A DNA stretch of 24,459 nucleotides from an uncultured Bacteroidales bacterium (GCA_927798505.1 CAKMNE010000003.1:1-24459); one strand, 5' to 3'; counted from the stretch's first letter, positions 1-8,101 are shown. Translations and numbers: made by a program. Notes: generated by a model not told the origin, from the sequence alone.

Positions 1-52
1 CAGTGCACTCAAGGATGACCTGCACCCTGTTACCTTTTGCTTTCTTTGCCAT
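1..52 (-). CDS. rpmG: 50S ribosomal protein L33, partial (N-terminal 17 codons)
   Basis: Only the first 17 codons are inside the window; the gene continues beyond base 1. The visible peptide MAKKAKGNRVQVILECT matches the conserved N-terminus of bacterial L33, a small protein of the large ribosomal subunit near the E site. The ATG at 52-50 lies 12 bases after the rpmB stop codon, so the two are almost certainly co-transcribed, the usual rpmB-rpmG pairing in Bacteroidota. Whether it is the zinc-binding form cannot be judged, because the cysteine-pair region is outside the window. Confidence 0.88.
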   Translation of the reverse strand, partial: MAKKAKGNRVQVILECT

Positions 53-64
53 AATTCAACGAAA

Positions 65-307
65 TTAAACAAGGTTAATATATCCTTTCTTCTGAGCCTC
101 CTTGATGCAAGCGTCGAGACCCTTCTTTTCGATGGTCCTCATACCCTTGCAGGTGACTTTGAGGGTGATGAACCTCTGCTCTTCTTCCGACCAGAACTTC
201 TTGGTCTTGAGGTTCAGGTCAAAGACGCGCTTGGTGCGCAGCTTGGAATGGGCGACATTGTTGCCGATCATTCTCTTTCTTCCTGTGATTTGACAAACCT
301 TTGCCAT
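65..307 (-). CDS. rpmB: 50S ribosomal protein L28
   Basis: The 80-residue protein is full length for L28, a structural protein of the large subunit. The N-terminus MAKVCQITGRK and the central NNVAHSKLRTKRVFDLNL segment are family hallmarks. Only one cysteine (C5) is present in the N-terminal region where zinc-binding forms have a CxxC pair; residue 8 is threonine. This is therefore the zinc-independent type. The gene sits 74 bases downstream of lepB and 12 bases upstream of rpmG. A candidate promoter in the lepB-rpmB gap (347-378) suggests rpmB-rpmG can be transcribed separately from the upstream genes. Confidence 0.95.
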   Translation of the reverse strand: MAKVCQITGRKRMIGNNVAHSKLRTKRVFDLNLKTKKFWSEEEQRFITLKVTCKGMRTIEKKGLDACIKEAQKKGYINLV

Positions 308-346
308 TGTATGTTAACTTTTTAATAATTCGTTTTTTGGGGGCTG

Positions 347-378
347 CAAATATCGGTTAAAAAAATCGAAATATCAAA
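347..378 (-). promoter_or_regulatory. Candidate promoter for rpmB-rpmG
   Basis: Read on the minus strand, TTTG (378-375) is followed after 20 bases by GATATTTG (354-347). This matches the Bacteroidota primary-sigma consensus TTTG-N19-21-TAnnTTTG with one mismatch in the -7 box. Transcription would begin near 341, leaving a leader of about 35 bases before the rpmB ATG at 307. Read-through from lepB is also possible because no terminator hairpin is visible between the genes. Confidence 0.5.
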
Positions 379-381
379 TCT

Positions 382-1728
382 TTATACCAACTTGAAAAAA
401 CGTCCCCATCTGATTTTCTTTCTGTTACCGTCTGTGGAGAGCCAGATCAGACGCGGTTTCCCGACTATGTGGTCTTCCGGCACGAAGCCCCAATACCTCG
501 AGTCGAGGGAATTGTGTCTGTTGTCTCCCATCATCCAGTAATAATCCTGCTGAAAAGTATAGCTTGAGCTCTCTTCTCCGTTGATGTATATGACTCCGTC
601 CTGCACCTTCAGACTGTTGCCTTCGTAGGAAGTGATTATCCTTTCGTAGAGCGGCAGGTTGGCGGCGCTGAGTTCCACCGTGGCCCCTTTCTGCGGTATC
701 CATATCGGACCGTAGTAGTCCCGTGTCCATCCTGAATCCTCCGTGAACGGGAAGATCATCTTGTAGGAATCGGGATAGTCCGGCGGGAAGCTGTCCAGGT
801 TCGGGCTGACGCTTACCACAGAGGGATAAGAGGCAATCTGTTCGGCCATCTCCGCGGTGAGCGGGAGGAAAGGATACATCGAATTGGCGCTGTCGAAGTA
901 GGCATCTGAAGGATTCACCCCATAGTCCCCGAGATTCTCGAGCAGCTTCGGGTTGAGTTTCCCGCCTTCGGTCACCACACAGTAGTTCATCTGCAGGCCT
1001 TTGTAGTTTTCCTGCTGCACCCCGTTTACATAGACGAGTCCGTCTATCACCTGAAGAGTGTCACCGGGAATGGCCACGCAGCGCTTTACATAGTGGTCCT
1101 TCTTGTCCATAGGGCGCACCTGCACGGGACCGTAGGCTGAAATGGCAGCCTCCCTGCCTATGCGTCTGCAGAGACTGTAATAGTCCTCTGCCGGACATCT
1201 GGTCAAAACAGTGTCTCCGTTGGGAAAGCCGAAGACCACATAATCATCTCTCTGAACCTTGCCCAAGCCCTTGAGACGGCGACATTCGTTCTGGATGAGA
1301 GTGGAGTACGACTTCCTGCCTCCGAGCCATACGTTATGGGTAAGCGGCACGGTAAGAGGGGTCTGAGGAACCCTCGGCCCGTAAGCCAGCTTGCTGACGA
1401 AGAGATGGTCCCCGGTGTAGAGGGAACTCTCCATCGAAGAGGAAGGGATCTTGAAGGACTGGAAGAAGAAGATGTTGATGAAGGTCACCACAATAAGGGC
1501 GAAAATAATGGCATCCACCCACTCGGCCAGAGCCGATGGCTTTTTGCCGTCCCTGTTGCGCGGCTTCCAGAAAGTCCAGTTGACTTTCTTTGTCACGGTC
1601 ATATCGAAAACTACAATAAGACCGAACAGCCACCACCATCCTCTGAGCCAGATCACCCACGCGACATAGAGCAAGGCCCAGAATGCGAACCTCACCCAAC
1701 GGTTGCGGAAGATCTCCTTCAAGCTCAT
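382..1728 (-). CDS. lepB: Signal peptidase I (long-insert Bacteroidota form)
   Basis: This inner-membrane serine protease (family S26) removes signal peptides from exported proteins on the periplasmic side. Of its 448 residues, the N-terminus has hydrophobic spans at about 11-28, 31-45 and 70-90. The catalytic region follows: IPSSSM with nucleophile Ser98, YVKRCVAIPGD with general base Lys215, and the family box GDNRHNSLDSRYWG at 401-414. The Ser-Lys distance (117) and the Lys to last-box distance (186) far exceed E. coli LepB (about 55 and 130). The periplasmic domain therefore carries two large insertions, as in other Bacteroidota LepB proteins. The ATG lies 8 bases after the rplT stop, so translation is probably coupled to ribosomal protein L20. 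A signal peptidase between ribosomal protein genes is an uncommon placement. Confidence 0.95.
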   Translation of the reverse strand: MSLKEIFRNRWVRFAFWALLYVAWVIWLRGWWWLFGLIVVFDMTVTKKVNWTFWKPRNRDGKKPSALAEWVDAIIFALIVVTFINIFFFQSFKIPSSSMESSLYTGDHLFVSKLAYGPRVPQTPLTVPLTHNVWLGGRKSYSTLIQNECRRLKGLGKVQRDDYVVFGFPNGDTVLTRCPAEDYYSLCRRIGREAAISAYGPVQVRPMDKKDHYVKRCVAIPGDTLQVIDGLVYVNGVQQENYKGLQMNYCVVTEGGKLNPKLLENLGDYGVNPSDAYFDSANSMYPFLPLTAEMAEQIASYPSVVSVSPNLDSFPPDYPDSYKMIFPFTEDSGWTRDYYGPIWIPQKGATVELSAANLPLYERIITSYEGNSLKVQDGVIYINGEESSSYTFQQDYYWMMGDNRHNSLDSRYWGFVPEDHIVGKPRLIWLSTDGNRKKIRWGRFFKLV

Positions 1729-1736
1729 AGCGTGAT

Positions 1737-2081
1737 TTATTTCACAGAATTGATGATAGCCTCAAATGCCTGAGGGTTGTTCATGGCGAGGTCTGCGAGA
1801 ACCTTGCGGTTCAGACCGATGTTCTGCTTGCTGACCTTACCCATGAACTGGGAGTAAGTCATGCCATACTGGCGTGCAGCGGCATTGATACGCTGAATCC
1901 AGAGAGAACGGAATGAACGCTTCTTGTTCTTACGGTCACGGTAAGCATAGGTAAGACCTTTCTCATAGGTGTTCTTTGCTACCGTCCAAACATTTTTCCT
2001 GGAGAGGAAATTACCGCGAGTCTTTTTGAGAATCTTCTTGCGGCGTGCCCTTGAGGCAACTGAATTTACACTTCTTGGCAT
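1737..2081 (-). CDS. rplT: 50S ribosomal protein L20
   Basis: The 114-residue protein is normal length for L20, an early-assembly 23S rRNA-binding protein; in E. coli and Bacillus it also represses its own operon by binding mRNA. The N-terminal region [19 protein letters not shown] and the segments [23 protein letters not shown] and [16 protein letters not shown] are characteristic, with the very basic extended N-terminus. The start is preceded by an A-rich stretch and no Shine-Dalgarno, as is usual in Bacteroidota. The gene follows rpmI after an unusually long gap of 102 bases, which may hold a regulatory leader. Confidence 0.96.
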   Translation of the reverse strand: MPRSVNSVASRARRKKILKKTRGNFLSRKNVWTVAKNTYEKGLTYAYRDRKNKKRSFRSLWIQRINAAARQYGMTYSQFMGKVSKQNIGLNRKVLADLAMNNPQAFEAIINSVK

Positions 2082-2099
2082 AAATCTTTTCTTTTGATG

Positions 2100-2125
2100 G
2101 AGGCAGTGTCCTCATAAGCGGAGGA
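2100..2125 (-). promoter_or_regulatory. Possible alternative hairpins in the rpmI-rplT gap
   Basis: The 102-base gap 2082-2183 is the longest inside the translation block. In it TCCTC (2109-2113) is complementary to GAGGA (2121-2125), and the bases 2110-2113 are also complementary to 2100-2103, so two short hairpins would exclude each other. The stems are only 5 and 4 bp. They could be an L20-responsive leader by analogy with the E. coli and Bacillus operons, but no known L20-binding mimic was recognised. Confidence 0.22.
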
Positions 2126-2183
2126 GCTTGTCAACTGCATTCCAAATTAAACATTAATGAATTTTTCTGCGTAATCGGCTTGA

Positions 2184-2378
2184 TTACATGGCCAACAAAG
2201 CTTTGACTCTCTTCTCATCTACCCTTGCTACGGTAGTGAAGTGGTCAAGATTTCTTTTCTGCTTCTTGGTCTTCTTGGTGAGAATGTGGCTGTGATAAGC
2301 GTGTTTTCTCTTCACTTTTCCCGTTCCGGTAAGCGTGAAACGCTTTTTGGCACCGGAGATGGACTTAATCTTTGGCAT
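2184..2378 (-). CDS. rpmI: 50S ribosomal protein L35
   Basis: The 64-residue protein is full length. It has the L35 signature [25 protein letters not shown], followed by a His/Lys-rich middle ([19 protein letters not shown]). L35 is a small basic protein of the large ribosomal subunit. It lies between infC (48 bases upstream) and rplT in the universally conserved infC-rpmI-rplT order, which supports both identity and co-transcription. Confidence 0.96.
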   Translation of the reverse strand: MPKIKSISGAKKRFTLTGTGKVKRKHAYHSHILTKKTKKQKRNLDHFTTVARVDEKRVKALLAM

Positions 2379-2411
2379 TGTGAAAAAATTTTATGTTAAT
2401 TATTGACTGAA

Positions 2412-2427
2412 ATCCGCACCTGCGGAT
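2412..2427 (-). other. Short perfect hairpin at the infC stop codon
   Basis: The 16 bases form a perfect 6-bp stem (ATCCGC/GCGGAT) with a 4-base loop, overlapping the last base of the infC TGA stop. The minus-strand sequence downstream is mixed rather than a T-run, so it does not look like an intrinsic terminator. It may be an mRNA-processing or stability element between infC and rpmI, or chance. Confidence 0.3.
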
Positions 2428-3038
2428 CACTTTTTCTTTATTGGCGCAATCATCATTATCATCCTCTTGCCTTCGAGCTTAGGCATCTGCTCCGCTCTTC
2501 CGCAATCTTCAAGTTCGAGGGCGAAACGCAGGAGGAGTTTCTCTCCCTGGTCTGCATACACGATGGAACGACCTCTGAAAAAGACTGAAGACTTCACCTT
2601 CGAACCTTCCTGAAGGAACTCCTTCGCGTGCTTGAGCTTGAACTGGAAGTCGTGCTCGTCGGTGTTCGGCCCGAAACGTATCTCCTTGATTACCACCTTG
2701 GAAGCATTGGCCTTCATTTCCTTGGCCTTCTTCTTCTGCTGGTAGAGGTACTTCTGGTAGTCGAGAATCTTGCAAACCGGAGGATCCGCCTTCGCAGAAA
2801 TCTCTACCAGATCGAGTTCAAGTTCCTCCGCCATCCTCAGTGCCGCCGAACGGCTATAGACGCCCGGCTCGGGGATGTTGTCTCCGACAAGGCGAAGCTG
2901 AGATGCGGTGATCTCTTCGTTGATTCTCAATCCGTCGTCGTCCTTCTTTCCCCCGGGTCTCTGACCGTTAGGGTTCGGACGTCCTGCTCCCATTGCCGGC
3001 CTCGGACGTGGGGCAGATGGTTTAAATGGTGCTGCGAT
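2427..3038 (-). CDS. infC: Translation initiation factor IF-3 with ATC start codon
   Basis: IF-3 binds the 30S subunit, prevents premature 50S joining and checks start-codon/initiator-tRNA pairing. A Pro/Arg/Gly-rich unstructured extension (about 35 residues) precedes the N-terminal domain ([18 protein letters not shown]), the linker helix ([13 protein letters not shown]) and the C-terminal domain ([22 protein letters not shown]). No ATG lies near the expected start. The chosen start is ATC at 3038-3036, because it lies 7 bases after a perfect AGGAGG (3051-3046), giving 203 residues. An in-frame TTG at 3071 would place that AGGAGG inside the gene and has no ribosome-binding site of its own. 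The Met at codon 16 also lacks one. Start codons that IF-3 discriminates against are known in infC of other bacteria (AUU in E. coli) and cause autoregulation. The gene lies 45 bases after thrS. Confidence 0.93.
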   Translation of the reverse strand: MAAPFKPSAPRPRPAMGAGRPNPNGQRPGGKKDDDGLRINEEITASQLRLVGDNIPEPGVYSRSAALRMAEELELDLVEISAKADPPVCKILDYQKYLYQQKKKAKEMKANASKVVIKEIRFGPNTDEHDFQFKLKHAKEFLQEGSKVKSSVFFRGRSIVYADQGEKLLLRFALELEDCGRAEQMPKLEGKRMIMMIAPIKKK

Positions 3039-3045
3039 AGTTTTT

Positions 3046-3051
3046 CCTCCT
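3046..3051 (-). promoter_or_regulatory. Strong Shine-Dalgarno of infC
   Basis: Perfect AGGAGG on the minus strand with 7-base spacing to the ATC start at 3038. Most genes here have only A-rich leaders, so this is an exception. It decides the infC start. Confidence 0.82.
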
Positions 3052-3083
3052 AATAAATAATGGTATAACAATAATATATATGC

Positions 3084-5042
3084 CTAAGCCAACTGGGCTT
3101 TCACCTCACCCGCAACGAGTTCGGCGAAATCCTTCAGTGGCATCGAGCCTTGGTCAATTCCTCCCTGACGGCGAACGGAAACACTGCCCTCGCTCTCTTC
3201 CTTCTCACCCACAATAACCAGGAAAGGTATCCTCTTGAGTTCGCTCTCGCGGATCCTCTTGCCCAGTGTTTCGTTTCTGTCGTCAACAGAGGCGCGAATT
3301 TCGTAATTATTCAAGAATTCGCAAACTTTTTTTGCATAATCCGAGAATTTTTCACTCACGGGGACGATATTCACCTGATCCGGAGTCAGCCAGAGAGGGA
3401 GTTTTCCGGCGGTGTGCTCCAGCAGCACGGCCACGAAACGCTCCAGCGAACCGAACGGGGCGCGATGGATCATCACCGGTCTGTGCTTCTGTCCGTCACT
3501 GCCTATGTACTCGAGCCCGAAGCGCTCCGGCAGGTTGTAGTCCACCTGTATGGTTCCGAGCTGCCACTCCCTTCCGAGCGCATCCTTCACCATAAAGTCG
3601 AGCTTAGGTCCGTAGAAGGCGGCCTCGCCTGTCTCCACGACGGTCGGCAACCCCTTTTCCGCGGCAGCCTCCTGGATGGCGGCCTCCGCCTTGGCCCAGT
3701 TCTCGTCCGAGCCTATGTACTTGGTCTTGTTCTCAGGATCGCGCAATGAAACCTGAGCCTTGTAATTCTTGAAATCGAGGGTCTTGAAGACATAGAGTAT
3801 GATGTCGATGACCTTCTCGAACTCCTCCTTGATCTGGTCCGGACGCACGAAGAGATGGGCGTCGTCCTGGGTGAAGCTGCGCACCCTGGTAAGGCCGTGA
3901 AGCTCGCCGCTCTGCTCGTAACGGTAAACGGTTCCGAATTCTGCCAGACGTATAGGCAGGTCCTTGTAGGAACGCGGCTTGCTGCGGTAAATCTCACAGT
4001 GGTGAGGGCAGTTCATAGGCTTGAGCAGGTATTCCTCGCCCTCCTGAGGAGTGGTGATAGGACGGAAGGAATCGCTGCCGTAGTGCTCCCAGTGGCCGGA
4101 AGTCACATAAAGCTCCTTGTTGCCTATGTGCGGGGTGACCACAGGAAGGTAACCGTATTTCTGCTGGATTTTCCTGAGGAAGAGCTCCAGGCGGAAACGC
4201 AGGTCCGCTCCCTTCGGAAGCCACAGAGGAAGTCCGGCTCCCACTTTCGGGGAGAAAGTGAAGAGCTCCATTTCCTTGCCTATCTTGCGATGGTCACGCT
4301 TCTTGGCCTCCTCAAGCATAGCGAGGTACTCGTCCAGCATCGACTTCTTAGGGAAACTGATGCCGTAGATTCGGGTGAGCATGTGACGCTTCTCATCGCC
4401 TCTCCAGTAGGCAGCTGCTATGGAAAGCAGCTTGACGGCTTTTATTACGGAAGTATCCTTCAAATGAGGACCACGGCACAGGTCGGTGAAATCTCCATTC
4501 TGATAGAAGGTGATAGTGCCGTCCTCTAATTCCCCTATAAGCTCGCACTTGTACTCATCGCCCTTCTCGGTGAAATTCCTGAGCGCATCCTCCTTGCTGA
4601 CCTCGGTGCGCACGAAGCTCTCCTTCCTGCGGGCCAGTTCCAGCATCTTGTCCTCGATGGCCTTCAGTTCCGACTCCGTGAGCTGGTGTCCGCCGAAATC
4701 GACATCATAATAGAAGCCGTTCTCGATTGCAGGGCCGATTCCGAACTTGATGCCCGGATAGAGGGCCTCGAGAGCCTCGGCCATAAGATGTGAAGACGAG
4801 TGCCAGAACACCTTCTTCGCCTCCGGATCCTCCCACTTGTGGAGTCTGATTGATGCATCCTCGTCAATGGGACGAGTAAGATCGTATATTGTCCCCTTCC
4901 CTGTAGCGTCAGATGCAGGTATCACTGTTGCCGCAAGCACGTCCCCCGCAAGTCTCGGGCTTATGCTCATCGCTATGTCATAGGCAGTTACCCCTGCCTC
5001 GAAACTCTTGACGCTACCGTCAGGAAATGTAATCCGTATCAT
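3084..5042 (-). CDS. thrS: Threonine--tRNA ligase
   Basis: This class II synthetase charges tRNA-Thr. The 652-residue protein has an N-terminal TGS domain (about 1-62) and an editing domain with HSSSH (81-85). The catalytic core contains the zinc/active-site segments [10 protein letters not shown], the motif 2 region [25 protein letters not shown] and the motif 3 region [12 protein letters not shown]. An anticodon-binding domain follows at the C-terminus. I place the start at the ATG 5042-5040 (MIRITFPDG), which matches family N-termini. An in-frame TTG at 5069 is rejected because it lies inside the -7 box of the gene's own promoter. It leads the thrS-infC-rpmI-rplT group. No T-box leader fits in the roughly 20-base transcript leader. 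Confidence 0.96.
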   Translation of the reverse strand: MIRITFPDGSVKSFEAGVTAYDIAMSISPRLAGDVLAATVIPASDATGKGTIYDLTRPIDEDASIRLHKWEDPEAKKVFWHSSSHLMAEALEALYPGIKFGIGPAIENGFYYDVDFGGHQLTESELKAIEDKMLELARRKESFVRTEVSKEDALRNFTEKGDEYKCELIGELEDGTITFYQNGDFTDLCRGPHLKDTSVIKAVKLLSIAAAYWRGDEKRHMLTRIYGISFPKKSMLDEYLAMLEEAKKRDHRKIGKEMELFTFSPKVGAGLPLWLPKGADLRFRLELFLRKIQQKYGYLPVVTPHIGNKELYVTSGHWEHYGSDSFRPITTPQEGEEYLLKPMNCPHHCEIYRSKPRSYKDLPIRLAEFGTVYRYEQSGELHGLTRVRSFTQDDAHLFVRPDQIKEEFEKVIDIILYVFKTLDFKNYKAQVSLRDPENKTKYIGSDENWAKAEAAIQEAAAEKGLPTVVETGEAAFYGPKLDFMVKDALGREWQLGTIQVDYNLPERFGLEYIGSDGQKHRPVMIHRAPFGSLERFVAVLLEHTAGKLPLWLTPDQVNIVPVSEKFSDYAKKVCEFLNNYEIRASVDDRNETLGKRIRESELKRIPFLVIVGEKEESEGSVSVRRQGGIDQGSMPLKDFAELVAGEVKAQLA

Positions 5043-5066
5043 TCTTCGTTCAATTGTTTTAGCCTG

Positions 5067-5096
5067 CAAAGATACATATTATTATATAAAAACAAA
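5067..5096 (-). promoter_or_regulatory. Promoter of the thrS operon
   Basis: On the minus strand TTTG (5096-5093) is followed after 18 bases by TATCTTTG (5074-5067), a perfect match to the Bacteroidota -7 consensus TAnnTTTG with an acceptable spacer. The expected transcription start near 5060 leaves a leader of about 20 bases before the thrS ATG. The -33 element lies in the T-tract of the preceding terminator. Confidence 0.8.
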
Positions 5097-5123
5097 AGAG
5101 GGATCGGCTGATGCCGACCCCTC
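5086..5123 (-). terminator. Intrinsic terminator after the FN3/GLUG lipoprotein gene
   Basis: An 11-bp stem (5123-5113 with 5108-5098, one G-U pair) encloses a 4-base loop and is followed on the minus strand by a T-rich run (5097-5086). It starts 22 bases after the stop codon at 5146 and separates that gene from thrS. Confidence 0.88.
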
Positions 5124-5145
5124 CGGAAAAATCTGAATACAGTTG

Positions 5146-7932
5146 CTATTCTGCAGCAGGAATCGTACCCTCTACGACAAAATCATTACGAAGATTGCCG
5201 CAAATTGGGAGACCTGAGCAAGCCGGAGAAATAACAATGTTGCTGTAATACAGAGTGGTCACAACAGGTTCTTTCTTAGGATCATCTCCTCTGAACTGAC
5301 CCAGAATAGAACCGGCAGTAGCTTCTCCGCTTACGGTAGTGTTAATGGTACAGCCGTCAAGCTGCCTGTTGTTTGCGCCGAAACCTCCGAGCAGGCCGCC
5401 GACATAGGTTCCGGAAACGTTATTGGTAACGGTACCGGAAACGGTACAGTTGTAAATATCTGCGTTGGTGTAACCTACAAGACCGCCGACCTCGTGTTCC
5501 TTGCCAGCAGCTGGAGTGCCGGTTGTAACAGAGATATCCGACTCGCTGGAGCATCCCGTCATAACACCGTTGAAAGCGCCCGATACACCACCTACGCAAA
5601 GGCAAACGCCTTCGGAAGATGTCACGGTGATTGGAGCATTGTTATGGCAATCTTCCATTGTCTGAGCACCTGAATAGCTGCCGTTGATACCGCCAACATA
5701 GTTGAGAACGCCACCTGCCCAGCCGTTCTTGAACTCTATGGCACCGGTATTATAACAGCCTTTGATATTGATGGATGCCATAGGCATACCGACAATACCT
5801 CCGATATAATTCTGATATGCTGCGTAACCGGTTTTATCACGTCCGGTCTCTCCTGCCTTCGCATCGAATGTAAGTTTGCCGGCATTGCTGCAAGAGGTAA
5901 TGTCCTTGTAGGGAGCACCTACAACGCCACCCAGCCTCTGCTTTCTGGATGCGTGAGCGAACTTCAGTTCACCCTCGTTACGGCACCCTTCCAAAGGAGA
6001 GTGGGAGTAAGCGATAACACCACCGGCATAATACTCGGTTTTGGCGCCTGATTTCTGAATAGCCACGGTTTCTACCACGCCCTTGTTCGTATTGCCGACA
6101 ACCTCTCCAACGATGTCGGGGTGTTTAGTGTTGTCAGTTCCAACAGCTCCGGCAACACCTGCAAAGCAAGGCTGATGGGTGCCCATGGCACCCTGATTGC
6201 CCGCGGTGCCGGCAGCATAGCAGCCCTCGGCATAAACCTTTCCTTCATTCACGCAACCCTTAAGGTCATAGAGAACGGCAGCAACCACACCTGCGACTGC
6301 AGGACGGGTGGAAGCTTCGGCATTATTGCTAGGTGAAATGATGGAGACAGCGCCCCTGTTGGTACAAGAGAGTACAGATCCCTCAACATATCCTGCCACA
6401 CCGGCGACATCACAATACGAGCCATTTGCAGAAACAGACCACTTAAGGCTGACGGTTCCGTTATTCTCGCAGTCCGCTATGGTTCCGTAGTTCTTCGGAG
6501 CAGAACTCTTGAACGCGGTCTGAGGGGTACCGCCGATAACACCACCGATATAGATATTCATGCTTTGGGAAGTATTCTCAAAGATTATGTCTCCATTATT
6601 GACACATCTGCTGACAAGGACCTGGTCCTCAGAACCGGACATGATTCCGACAACACCGCCGAAGCTGCAATTTGCCTGTACGTCAGAACCCTTGAACAGA
6701 AGATTTCCGTTGTTGACGCAATCGGTAACCTCGCCCGTAGTGCGGCCGACAAGACATCCTACCTCGGTATCTTTACCGTATGCAGAGAAATTGACATCTG
6801 CATTGTTAACACAATTGGAAACTATACCCTTATTCACAGCCACGAGCGCGCCCCAGGTTCCGGACGGATTGGAGAACTGGCAGGACTTGTCAAACACCAG
6901 ATTGCAGATTTCGCCTTCGGAACTACAGAAGAGGCTCTTGCCGTCAAGAACGAGGTTCTTAAGCTTAAAGCCCTGTCCGTCAAACTTGCCGTTGAACTCT
7001 TCAGGGAACTCCGAGAATTCAACTCCGGAGAGATCGATGTCATTCTTCAGCGTAAAGACATCGCTGGTACCGGACTGTGCCGCAATCTCCTCGATGAAGC
7101 GCTGGAACTGTTCCTCGTCACTGATTTCCGGATTGAAATCAGGCTTGAAAGGAGTAACAATTTCTGAAGCTACGGAGTATTCGCTCCATTCAATTTCCTT
7201 TGTCCCACTCTCTTCATCGACAACAACACTCCTGTATGCCCTGACACGCACATCATAGGAGGTTTCCTCGACAAGGCCCTTGACAACAAATGATGTCTCT
7301 GTTGTCAGACCGGCCTGTTCCGGCTTGCCGGCGAGAGTCCATTCTGATGCAGAACTTTCCTTGTAAGAAACTTCATATCCGTCAGCAGGGCCGACTACGG
7401 CCCATGAGGTCTTGATCGAAGCATAGGTGCGAGCGGCAGCCAAAAACTCATTCGGCGCTGAAAATTCGCCGTAAACATAACCCATTCCCACGGAATACAT
7501 CACCGGCTCACCATTTTTGCAGAGATATTCCCAGTCAGACCATACGGAATAACCGTAGTTGGCGCGAACCCTGACATAGTAGCGGTCGCCTTTGGTGAGT
7601 TTGTTGAATGTGGCGGCGTCATTGTAGTTGCCCACCTCATCGGTCGCCTCGATGGTAACGGAAACCTTTGAATTGTAGTTGTCACCAGCTCCGCCATACT
7701 CGGTGACGAGCTGGGCGGTGAAGGAAAGGGCGCCCGCCTCAACGGCGGCAGCAGCGTCCCAATAGATGGAAATGCCTGTCGAGGAAAGATTGTCCTCGTC
7801 AAGCGTCACACTCATCGGCCTTGCCTTGTTCTTGTCAATACCGGAAATTCCCTCGTATGGCTTCTCTATGTCACAAGCGGTGAGAAGAACCAGCGCGGAA
7901 AGGCCGACTGCAAATGATTTTGAAATTTTCAT
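5146..7932 (-). CDS. Surface lipoprotein with two FN3 domains and GLUG-like repeats
   Basis: This is a predicted outer-membrane lipoprotein of 928 residues; its ligand is unknown. A signal peptide ends in the lipobox LTAC with Cys20. Two fibronectin type III-like domains follow (about 38-140 and 145-258), ending in typical strands such as YYVRVRANYGYSVWSDW and SYDVRVRAYRS. A segment with NDIDLSG and FNGKFDGQGF (about 270-340) is the usual lead-in to GLUG repeats. From about 350 to 900 there are some 14 repeats of a G-G-V-[VA]-G ... C-x-N-x-G-x-[VIL] pattern, probably a beta-helix rich in Cys and Asn. The start is the ATG at 7932; the in-frame TTG at 7956 would spoil the signal peptide. The gene is divergent from susC with abutting promoters, so a role in capturing the same substrate or in adhesion is possible. 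No catalytic motif is seen. Confidence 0.85.
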   Translation of the reverse strand: MKISKSFAVGLSALVLLTACDIEKPYEGISGIDKNKARPMSVTLDEDNLSSTGISIYWDAAAAVEAGALSFTAQLVTEYGGAGDNYNSKVSVTIEATDEVGNYNDAATFNKLTKGDRYYVRVRANYGYSVWSDWEYLCKNGEPVMYSVGMGYVYGEFSAPNEFLAAARTYASIKTSWAVVGPADGYEVSYKESSASEWTLAGKPEQAGLTTETSFVVKGLVEETSYDVRVRAYRSVVVDEESGTKEIEWSEYSVASEIVTPFKPDFNPEISDEEQFQRFIEEIAAQSGTSDVFTLKNDIDLSGVEFSEFPEEFNGKFDGQGFKLKNLVLDGKSLFCSSEGEICNLVFDKSCQFSNPSGTWGALVAVNKGIVSNCVNNADVNFSAYGKDTEVGCLVGRTTGEVTDCVNNGNLLFKGSDVQANCSFGGVVGIMSGSEDQVLVSRCVNNGDIIFENTSQSMNIYIGGVIGGTPQTAFKSSAPKNYGTIADCENNGTVSLKWSVSANGSYCDVAGVAGYVEGSVLSCTNRGAVSIISPSNNAEASTRPAVAGVVAAVLYDLKGCVNEGKVYAEGCYAAGTAGNQGAMGTHQPCFAGVAGAVGTDNTKHPDIVGEVVGNTNKGVVETVAIQKSGAKTEYYAGGVIAYSHSPLEGCRNEGELKFAHASRKQRLGGVVGAPYKDITSCSNAGKLTFDAKAGETGRDKTGYAAYQNYIGGIVGMPMASINIKGCYNTGAIEFKNGWAGGVLNYVGGINGSYSGAQTMEDCHNNAPITVTSSEGVCLCVGGVSGAFNGVMTGCSSESDISVTTGTPAAGKEHEVGGLVGYTNADIYNCTVSGTVTNNVSGTYVGGLLGGFGANNRQLDGCTINTTVSGEATAGSILGQFRGDDPKKEPVVTTLYYSNIVISPACSGLPICGNLRNDFVVEGTIPAAE

Positions 7933-8037
7933 AATGGTCTTTTTGCGTTTATACAAAACAAAAACACAGGATCACCTCGCGGTGCCCTAACACATTATGC
8001 TTTTCAATCCGGCCTGAGCCGTGTGGACTTACGAGTG

Positions 8038-8068
8038 CAAATTTAGTAAAACCTTTTAATAAAACAAA
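8038..8068 (-). promoter_or_regulatory. Promoter of the FN3/GLUG lipoprotein gene
   Basis: On the minus strand TTTG (8068-8065), a spacer of exactly 19 bases and TAAATTTG (8045-8038) give a perfect Bacteroidota promoter. The predicted start near 8032 leaves a leader of about 100 bases before the ATG at 7932. This leader can form a small hairpin (7984-7973, CACC-GCGA-GGTG, with a GNRA-type loop). Confidence 0.82.
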
Positions 8069-8069
8069 T

Positions 8070-8101
8070 GTTGCATATAAAATTTTTTATTGATAATTTC
8101 G
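8070..8101 (+). promoter_or_regulatory. Candidate promoter of the susC operon
   Basis: TTG (8071-8073), a 20-base spacer and TAATTTCG (8094-8101) match the Bacteroidota consensus with one mismatch in the -7 box. Transcription would start near 8107, leaving a leader of roughly 90 bases before the susC ATG at 8200. Its -33 element lies 2 bases from the -33 element of the divergent lipoprotein promoter. Confidence 0.55.

Noticed and set aside
2412..2427. Hairpin at the end of infC as a terminator
   Set aside because: No T-run follows it on the minus strand, and rpmI and rplT are expected to be co-transcribed with infC.
3855..4529. Open frame of 224 codons on the plus strand inside thrS
   Set aside because: It is antisense to the ThrRS catalytic core; no signal peptide, motif or promoter supports it.
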